DNA from: Babylonia areolata
Lineage: Eukaryota; Mollusca; Gastropoda; Neogastropoda; Buccinidae
Direction of reading: 5' to 3'
DNA length: 64,000 nucleotides
Assembly: GCF_041734735.1 (NCBI RefSeq)
Contig: NC_134887.1
Span: 28,017,792 to 28,081,791, forward strand
The notes beneath the pieces were generated by a model that had not been told where the DNA came from, did not search any database, and saw only the letters and a program-made list of their open reading frames with translations. The position numbers were made by a program, and so were the translations under genes. Positions 56,988 through 64,000 of the stretch are shown one piece after another. The number at the start of each line of letters is the position of its first letter. Position 1 is the stretch's first letter.

Positions 56988-57436
56988 ATTCTTCTTCTTC
57001 TTCCTCGTTCGCCTCCCATTAGATGAGCAGCCCGGTGTCCTCGATGAAGGCTGCCGTCCGTCGCAGCTCCTCCAGGGTGCTGTACAGCTTGGCTTCCACA
57101 GCTGTCGGTGTTGGCCAGTACTTCCTCCTGGATGCTGCATGCGTCGTATACAGTCTTGAAGGATGTGGTCGGTTGTCATTGGTCCCTCACCACAAGGGCA
57201 CTCTCCACTCTGTCCAATGCCAAATTTTGTGTGCTTGTGGTGGAGCAGGCAGTTGTGTCCAGTCCTCAGGCAGAAGATCTTGACCTGTTCCCGTCGTTCC
57301 AGCAAATGGTATCTGTGTGCTGGAGGCGCCACTTTATTCCTTGCTGTGCCTTGATGATTGTCTTGATTTCATCGTATGACACAAGTTTGTTGGCCTGCTC
57401 CTTCTGGTCTTCATTGAACTTGGACAGTATTCTCTC
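56988..57436 (-). mobile_element. RNase H LINE 3' end, inserted in another LINE
   Basis: Minus-strand YHLLERREQVKIFCLRTGHN, then KFGIGQSGECPCGEGPMTT and DHILQDC, the C-terminal knuckle region of the same LINE type as 11660-12780 and 32375-33965. The 3' terminus is GAACGAGGAAGAAGAAG (about 56990-57008). Confidence 0.75.
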
Positions 57437-57440
57437 ATAG

Positions 57441-57676
57441 TTAACTCACTCAGTACGACCAGTCCTCTCTTCTTCTCTACACAGACCCCTCGGATGTCCA
57501 GTGGGTGTCTGAATGACCCAACCTTTAGCTAGCTTCCGTCGTCAGAATTGTGGTATTCTTTGTCAACATTCGCCTCTTCAGTATACGAGCCTTCTGCTTG
57601 CAATATTTTGATGATGGTAATTGGGGTGAAACGCTGTTAACGTCCACTTTTTCGCCGTTCGTATGGAGAGAGTTAA
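57441..57676. mobile_element. TTAA-flanked MITE-like element
   Basis: Both ends are TTAA. Inside, the left end CTCACTCAGTACGACC and the reverse complement of the right end CTCTCTCCATACGAAC agree at about 12 of 16 bases. It is 228-236 bp and non-coding. TTAA target choice is a piggyBac habit, so a non-autonomous piggyBac-like element is possible. Confidence 0.55.
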
Positions 57677-58200
57677 TTAAAGCAAAATGTTGATGACTAA
57701 ATTTTTGGAAAAAGCTGACAGACCAAGAAAACAGTAATAAACTCTCGAGTGTGATGTATAGACTTTTATATCAGTTAAGAGAAAGAGACATTTACAAATC
57801 TGATTATTTAATGTATATTAAAAGTCTACTTAATGACCTGGGAATGAGTGGACTCTTCATACAATAAATTTAAGTCTATAGTAGAGCAAAGGTGGAGAGA
57901 CCAATATATGCGTACCTGCTGTGCAGAAATCAATAAGTATGAAATGTATTATAACTACACAATATACAAAGAGAAATTTCAGTTTGAAAAATACATTACA
58001 ATTCTCCCAGATGATTACAAAACTATATTTATTAATTTTAGAACGCAAAATTACAATTTACCCATCCAGGAAGGAAGATTCTTAGGTGTTGACAGAAACG
58101 AGAGAGTTTGTAGAAAATGTAATTCAGGTGACTTGGCAGACGAATTCAATTGCGTCTTTAAATGCTTGTACTTTTCAGACATAAAAAAATAATTCATAAA

Positions 58201-58899
58201 ATCATTTTGTAATAAACGACCCTACACTTAATTCAGTATGCTTTTTAATTCCTTAAGGGAAGGTGTTGTTGAAGCTGGCAAAATTTCCGGAAGTTATCAT
58301 TGAATCAGTACGATAAATTGAATGTGCTTAGTCTTTTCTATTATGTCAGGACTAAACGCTACAAGTAATATATTCCCAGGTATTTTTGTTACTTATTTTT
58401 CTCCATACATTGGAGGATTAATCATTTGCGTGTGTGCATGTGTATCTTGCAGGTTTTCGTTTCCTAGGGTTTCACGGTGTTTGTTTATATATTGGTATTC
58501 TTGGTGTTGTCATGATCATGCAGAAGTGCACAAGCGATTGTGCACTTTGTGTTACCTTCATATCATATGTTATTAATGACATTATGACTACATAAAAGTC
58601 TATCGAGCAAATCATTCATTTAATTTACAAAAGTCTTATTCTTTAAATAGCTATCATTACCTGGACCCCGAAGAAATTCATTTTCATTATGTTCGATCAC
58701 CACTGCTTTGTGATTGGAGTTGGGAACAGTTAAACGTTCACAAGAAACACAGTGAAGTGACATGCTATCTGACTAAAGACAGTAATCAAGGCGGCGGGTT
58801 ATGAACAATTATTCCTGCTTTAAGAACAATCACATTCGTTGTTTTGTGTAGAACATTCGCCATGTGTCAGTTCAAGTTTTTTGGCTAAGTTATTTAATT
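58201..58899. other. Spacer, nothing recognised
   Basis: AT-rich; an 84-codon frame at 58322-58576 shows no known family. Confidence 0.45.
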
Positions 58900-60452
58900 C
58901 TAGCAGAATGGCTTACTTAATTCCCACCAGTCAGCTTATAGACGTGGTCATAGTTGCGAAACAGCCCTTCTTAGAATAGTGAATGATTTGCTTTCGGGAT
59001 TTGATGAGGATAAGATATCTGTTCTCGCTCTCTTAGATTTGTCAGCAGCTTTTGACACTATCGACCACTCTATCCTCTTGAACAGACTTAAAACTTCCTT
59101 TGGTATTCGTGACACTGCACTAGCATGGATCACGTCTTACCTGTCGGATCGTAGACAGAAAGTGTGTGTAAATGGTACATACTCTAGAATATCTGCCTTG
59201 AAATATGGTGTCCCACAAGGGTCCGTCCTAGGTCCTGTTCTTTTCGTGCTGTATGCGGCTCCTGTGTCGGATGTCATCAGTCATCATGCGATGTCGCATG
59301 AGAGCTTTGCTGATGACACACAACTTTATCAGTCGGCTTCCATAGCTGAATTTGATGCACTGGTGACTCAAACACAGGAGTGCATTGCTGGCCTAAAGGA
59401 CTGGATGACTCTCAACAAGCTGCAATTAAATGATGATAAGACTGAATTGATGATAACCTGTCCAAAGAAGTTTCGTCAACATCCTTCCTTTCCTGACTCT
59501 GTTCTGATCAATAGCACACCTGTTTCACTTTCTCCCTCTGTTCGCAGTCTTGGTGTAATCCTGGACCAGTCTCTTTCCTTCCAACAGCACATTTCGAATA
59601 TCTGTAAAGTTGCCTATTTGGAACTGCGTAGAATCAGCTCTATCCGCCACTATCTCTCAACCGATGCAACCAAGACACTTGTATGCTCTCTGGTTCTCTC
59701 AAGATTGGATTACTGCAACTCTCTTTTGGCCGGCCTTCCCAAATACCTGTTAGACAGACTCCAACGAATTCAGAATAACGCTGCCAGACTCATTTGCAGA
59801 GCTTCTAAATTTGACCATGTTTCTCCTCTCCTTCAGTCTCTCCACTGGTTGCCTGTTTCTGATCGAATAGACTATAAGCTATCCACTCTGACCTTTTCTG
59901 CAGTCAACGGATCTGGCCCCAAGTATCTTTCTGAACTCATCCATATCTATACTCCGTCTCGCCAGCTCCGTTCTTCCTCTGATACTCGACTTCTCAGGAT
60001 ACCTCACGTCAGAAGTAAGACCTATGGACACAGATCGTTTTCTTTTCAATCGCCAAAGACGTGGAACAAGCTCCCTGATAACCTCCGTCACTCTGATTCC
60101 CTCGCATCTTTTAAATCTCGTCTCAAAACTCACCTTTTCCCTCAGCAATAAGTTCAATTGTGGCAGGTCCACAACTACATGCATGTATATGAATGTGTAT
60201 TGTGTGTGCGTGTGTTTATGTAAGTTTGTGCCTGCCTATGTGTGCGTATTTGTTAGGGTAGCTGTTAGATACACATGTATGTTAAAATGTATGTATGCAG
60301 TGTGTGTGTGTGTGTGTGCGTGCGTGCGTGTGTGTGTGTGTGTGGTCACATTTTGGTGTGTGTATGTAACATAGATATAATGTTTTATGTTATCAAAAGC
60401 GTTTTGTAAAGCACCTAGAGCAGATTCCTGGATAGTGTGCTATATAAGTATC

Positions 60453-60483
<31 letters not shown>
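58900..60483 (+). mobile_element. CR1/L2-like LINE family C, 5'-truncated with an open polymerase frame
   Basis: The frame opens at about 58915 (HQSAYRRGHSCETALLRIV), passes ATG 58979 and stays open for 390 codons to TAA at 60149-60151. Motifs: LDLSAAFDTIDHSILLNRL (residues ~18-37), YGVPQGSVLGPVLF (~76-89), FADDTQLY (~110-117, catalytic Asp pair), LDYCNSLLAGLP and the terminal SLKTHLF-type RLKTHLFPQQ. Fingers and endonuclease are lost by 5' truncation. The 3' end is a TTA tail at 60455-60483. The unbroken frame and near identity with 1-515 show recent activity. Confidence 0.9.
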
Positions 60484-60870
60484 TCATTGTCACAACGTGG
60501 ATGACCTGATATAGTATCCAGTTTGTTGTCAAAAACACAATTAAAGTCTCCAAGCAAGACAAAATTGTCAGTAAACGCATTGCATTTATCATACAATTCT
60601 TTAAAAAGGCTGTCTTTTCTGCAGAGTTATTTGGAGCATTAATGTTTGCTAAGTTGAAATCATACTTTTTCAGAGCTACTGAAATACTTAGGATTCTGTC
60701 TTGTGCCATTTTAAAGCAAACATTACCAGTGAAGTGTTTTGTAATTAAAACACTTGTCCCTGACTCCTGTTTCTTGTTAACAAATAAGATCAAACTTTTT
60801 GCTTTTCAACTAATGAAATATTGACAGTATTTGAAATCTGTTTCTCAGTCCCATACAATTCAGTGTAGTT
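60484..60870 (-). mobile_element. LINE endonuclease fragment
   Basis: Minus strand: GTSVLITKHFTGNVCFKMAQ, LSISVALKKYDFNLANINAP and, after a frame change, LLGDFNCVFDNKLDTISGHP, where GDFN is the catalytic motif of apurinic-type LINE endonucleases. It abuts the TTA tail of family C, which apparently inserted into it. Confidence 0.75.
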
Positions 60871-60921
60871 ATAATGATGACCACTACTGACCATTGATGA
60901 CCGCTACTGACCATTGATGAC

Positions 60922-60926
<5 letters not shown>

Positions 60927-60966
<40 letters not shown>

Positions 60967-61196
60967 TTTGTTTTGTTTTTTGCCAACCACAACTGACCAC
61001 ATCCGAAAAGTATATGGTGAAACAACCATCAAACATTTTCGTTCCAGAAGTGACTTTTCCCAGACCATTGAGAGACTCTTTTTTCGAACTCCCCTCTGCT
61101 GTCCAGTGCAAGTTTGGTTCAGTTCTGTGCATTGGTTCCTGAGATGTTTAGTCTTGTGTGCTGAATCTGAAATCCGTATGACTAGCCAATGATGAG

Positions 61197-61245
<49 letters not shown>
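60927..61245. repeat. (GT)n and (CA)n microsatellites
   Basis: GT at 60925-60963 and CA at 61199-61244, with ordinary spacer between. Confidence 0.9.
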
Positions 61246-61247
<2 letters not shown>

Positions 61248-61259
61248 TGTCAGGTTACT

Positions 61260-61480
61260 AAAGCTAAACTCAGAATTCTTGAACAGCACTGTGTGGAGTG
61301 GATAAGGAAGTGGGGGGTTGGATTAGCCTTACATGGAGAGCAGGGAGGAGAAGGAATGCAGGCCACTGTCAATCTGAAGCACAAGTCATGGGCCATAAAA
61401 GAAGATAATGAGAGACTGAAAAAAGTGATGACAGATCAGTGGACCATGGCATCCCCCAAACTGCAGTCTGGTCTCCTGCC
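61260..61480 (+). other. Coding-like fragment of a dispersed, possibly transposon-derived protein
   Basis: The frame reads VEWIRKWGVGLALHGEQGGE, then GMQATVNLKHKSWAI, NERLKKVMTDQWTMASPK. I recall a similar GxHGEQGxE...H..F/N..K pattern from multi-copy invertebrate and fish genes near mobile elements, but cannot name the family. Downstream the frame runs into low-complexity sequence. Confidence 0.35.
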
Positions 61481-61639
61481 TGTGACTCGACAAAGCAAAT
61501 TCCAAATCCCCCTCACCCCCAACTCCTTCCGTTTCTTAAGCTGCCCCCACCCTGCCTTCTACCCTTTCGATGTTGTTGTTTTTGTTGTTGTTGTTGTCTT
61601 TTCCACAGTGGTAGGCAATGTGGCAGAAGGCTAGTCGGG

Positions 61640-62535
61640 ACTGCTGTGGTAGCCGAACTGACCTGGATGGAGACGTGAACTCACCAGTAGACTGCACCCC
61701 ACCTCCCCTCTTAACTAACGGCACGTCCCTTGGAAGTCCAGTTAAATCGCACCCAACAGCAGCCTCTCACAAAACGACAGTTTCATCAGTGTTCTGATTT
61801 TGGTCATCACCCGGAAGAAGAAGACCTGAAGGGCAGACCGGACTTTCAGAACAGAACGAGTCAGACTTCAAATCCATGAACGGAGACAAGAGGTACTCTC
61901 CACAGTAGATGCAGAAGCTGTATATTTAACAAGATTGAAAGACTAATCATTGATCCCGTGGTTTTGTATGGGGAGGACTTGGAATGAGCGGCATTGGAGT
62001 GATGTCACTGAAACTGTGCAGATGGCCAGGCAGCATTTTTTTTAAGCCAGTGACAACAAAACTCTACATCATCTGAAGGGAAAGTATATGTCCGTCATCA
62101 GACAGCCCTGTTTCTCCCATCTCAGCCAAGTATGATAGTCAGTCATGACTGATTATGACCATCACAGCAGCAGAGGTGACAAATGAGAGGGTGCTGTTCC
62201 GACTTTCTTGGCAAGAATTTGATTATAGTGGAGAGTGTCTTGCCCAAGTTACATCCCCACTCTCTCAGCCAAGAGGGTTTTAGGACAGCTGGTGTTCATT
62301 GTACCTGAAGGCCAATCAGCCCCAAAGGCTGCAGCACAAAGAACCAATGTAATCTTTCTTCCTAGTTTGAAAGTCATTGTCCTTGAAAAAAGTCTTTGCT
62401 GTAAATGAATTTCCGTCGCAGTGACAGAAACAATTGATCATACAACTCTGACTTTGCTGTTAGCCCAACTGTAAGCTGAAGTCAGTCTCTGATATAAGTT
62501 GAGCCTTAACTGCCCTTTTTTTCCACCCATCATCC
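61640..62535. other. Spacer with repeat-like patches
   Basis: 62240-62330 holds TGTCTTGCCCAAGTTAC, a phrase common at invertebrate SINE ends. 61900-62050 weakly resembles a LINE thumb region (VVLYGEDLE) but is too decayed to call. Confidence 0.35.
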
Positions 62536-62539
62536 GATC

Positions 62540-62765
62540 TCCCTGTTGAAAAAGTCTCTAAAGACACACCTGTTCCGTTCTACCTGCCATCTTATTAACT
62601 GATGTGTTTTCCTTTTTTAATTTCTGCTGCCTGTGTGTGTACATGTGCATGTCAATGTGTTTGCTTGTGTGGTTAAGTGTGTGCACATACATTTGTGTAT
62701 GGTGTGTCATGCATATGTGACATATGTGCGATGACATGGAGTTATATTCTACAAACACAGGAGAA
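62540..62765 (+). mobile_element. LINE C-terminal end and 3' UTR fragment
   Basis: LLKKSLKTHLFRSTCHL-like translation at about 62542-62592 is the usual last strand of CR1/L2-type LINE proteins, followed by a TG-rich untranslated stretch. Confidence 0.5.
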
Positions 62766-62923
62766 GAAGAATTATCATCACACTGACACTGACACTGACA
62801 TCAACGTGTTTTTAATGTCCTTTCAGCCTTAAAGCCCTTAAGGCAAGGTGGGGTGGTGACATTTTCACTAACAATCGAAAACAAATAAAACTTTTTTTTT
62901 CATAATAAATCTCATCCCCCCTC

Positions 62924-62924
<1 letters not shown>

Positions 62925-62977
<53 letters not shown>

Positions 62978-63025
62978 GAGAAACATACATACATACATGC
63001 ATACAAAACACACACACGGACACAC
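62925..63025. repeat. (TC)n(CA)n tracts
   Basis: TC at about 62925-62943, then CA and CATA repeats. Confidence 0.85.
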
Positions 63026-63396
63026 TTAGTCCATAAAAAGATCATCTTGAATTCAACAGCTGTTCAGTTATATATGTTTCAACAGTCACCGCTTTCACAA
63101 TGATTTCAGCAACACCCTTAATCACAGTTTCGCTGTTGCTGGAGAGCACATTTATAACATCGTCATTACTCGGGTTGTTTTTCATATACGTTCAATGTAG
63201 ACTTATTTTAACTGTGAGTGAGGAAGAGAAGACCAGTCCTTCACAGCCGGTCAGGGTGCAGATAGCCGTCAAACACCAGACGACGATCCGCGGTCATGGC
63301 GTCTGGGCTGTAGGCCTTGTCTGCCTCCATCGTTAGGGCAGGGGTCAGGTCTTTGTCGCACCACCTGCACGTCAAAGTTTCTTCTTTTTTTTCTTC

Positions 63397-63478
63397 CATA
63401 TTTACACTTCACTACATCTACTGAGCAGATGCCCAACCGACCTGCAGCATAACCCAAAGCGCCATGTCAGGCCTTGTG
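63397..63478 (+). mobile_element. SINE2, 5'-truncated copy
   Basis: Matches the second half of 4196-4330 (GAGCAGATGCCCAACCGACC, GCAGCATAACCCAAAGCGC, GTCAGGCCTTG). Confidence 0.7.
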
Positions 63479-63819
63479 TGCATACATGTATATTTGTTTA
63501 CCTAACAAAGTGGATTTCCTCGACACAATTTTGACAGAGAACCCTTTCGTTGCCATGGGTTCTTTTTCAGTGCGCCAAGTGCATGCTGCACATGGGACGT
63601 CGATTTATGCCCTCATCTGAATGAGAAGATGCTCAGATTGATCTTCCGGAGGATGGGAGAGACAAGAATTCAGACCATGATTTTTAAAGACACTGTTTTG
63701 TCAAATATGCATCTTAACTGTTCTGCCACCTTCCTCCCACACAAGTCAAAATGAATCCAGAAAGAACATGGGATGATTTTGGTTGAATTAAACATCCCAT
63801 AGCCCTTTACGGCCACTGG

Positions 63820-64000
63820 GGCAGTGGATCCATCATATCCACTGTGTCCAGGGCACAGCACAGGAAGGCAGGACCCAATCCTCTCTTTCCGCCATTTCAA
63901 CCTTCCCCAAACGACGTCAGGTACCCATTTACACCTGGGTGGAGTGAGGAAAATCCAGGTATAAAGCTTTTCCCAAGAACACTAATGAATATACCTACTG
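63820..64000 (+). mobile_element. Probable SINE-like repeat, cut by the window edge
   Basis: Contains GTCAGGTACCCATTTACACC then TGGGTGGAGTGAGG, a phrase I know from widespread invertebrate SINE-type repeats. Boundaries are unclear. Confidence 0.4.

Larger units (their letters stand above)
56130..58200 (+). mobile_element. LINE split by a second LINE and a MITE
   Basis: Parts in order: HLILSITL/FDLVDHALL-type palm (about 56185), CVQWNDNHSDVLVERVG, then the open frame 56421-57026 with YAHDTFILTES (the usual YADD reads YAHD), LDALSDYCRLWKLKVNASK and FQYFGMKFNYNNSFK. Sequence continues after the insertions as KLSSVMYRLLYQLRERDIY (57750 on) and WRDQYMRTCCAEINKYEMYY with a CRKC knuckle (57848-58192). 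Inactive. Confidence 0.75.

Noticed and set aside
1-64000. CRISPR arrays, rRNA genes, bacterial operons
   Set aside because: No spacer-repeat arrays, no rRNA-like sequence and no gene organisation of that type; repeats are eukaryotic microsatellites and transposons.

Overview
The window looks like a stretch of a large, repeat-rich lophotrochozoan genome, most likely a gastropod mollusc. Genes are split by GT-AG introns. Introns and spacers are packed with CA/GT microsatellites, non-LTR retrotransposons (LINEs) and tRNA-derived SINEs, and a fatty-acid-binding-protein exon and a cadherin gene are present. The taxon is an inference from this mix; no single marker proves it. There is no sign of bacterial genes, CRISPR, rRNA or true tRNA genes.

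Host genes. (1) On the minus strand at 1194-1263 lies the first coding exon of a fatty-acid-binding protein; the rest of that gene is off the left edge. (2) The main gene is a short type-I membrane cadherin on the plus strand, 28213-53223. I assembled 13 coding exons whose splice sites and reading phases all agree (1584 nt, 527 codons plus stop). They encode a signal peptide, three cadherin (EC) repeats of which the first is divergent and Cys-bearing, a Thr/Ser-rich juxtamembrane repeat, one membrane helix and an acidic tyrosine-bearing tail. (3) Upstream, 6808-20682 is an internally deleted tandem copy of the same gene. It keeps exons 1-4 and the last exon, but has lost the ATG, part of exon 4 and all recognisable exons 5-12. 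The duplicated DNA runs from about 4690 to 16670 (copy A) and about 26450 to 37850 (copy B).

Layout. 1-1263: FABP exon 1 and the start of its intron, holding a LINE 3' end and a compound CA minisatellite. 1264-4690: spacer with three abutting palindromes, two SINEs and A-rich DNA. 4690-16670: duplication copy A with LINE insertions in each intron. 16800-20145: a pile of CR1/L2-like LINE pieces where the middle exons of copy A should be. 20462-20682: last exon of copy A. 20740-26270: LINE and SINE nest. 26450-53223: duplication copy B and the intact cadherin gene, with a DIRS-like fossil in intron 5 and a LINE in intron 9. 53224-64000: no host gene recognised; nested LINEs, a TTAA-flanked MITE, SINE fragments and microsatellites.

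How the parts fit. The LINE/SINE load explains why the two cadherin copies differ in intron length. The shared 3' terminus of the RNase H LINE and SINE1 suggests one drives the other. The uneven divergence of exon 3 between copies, and the expanded YDNE-bearing tail repeat in copy A, are the most interesting biological signals. All comparisons were made by eye, so percentages are approximate.
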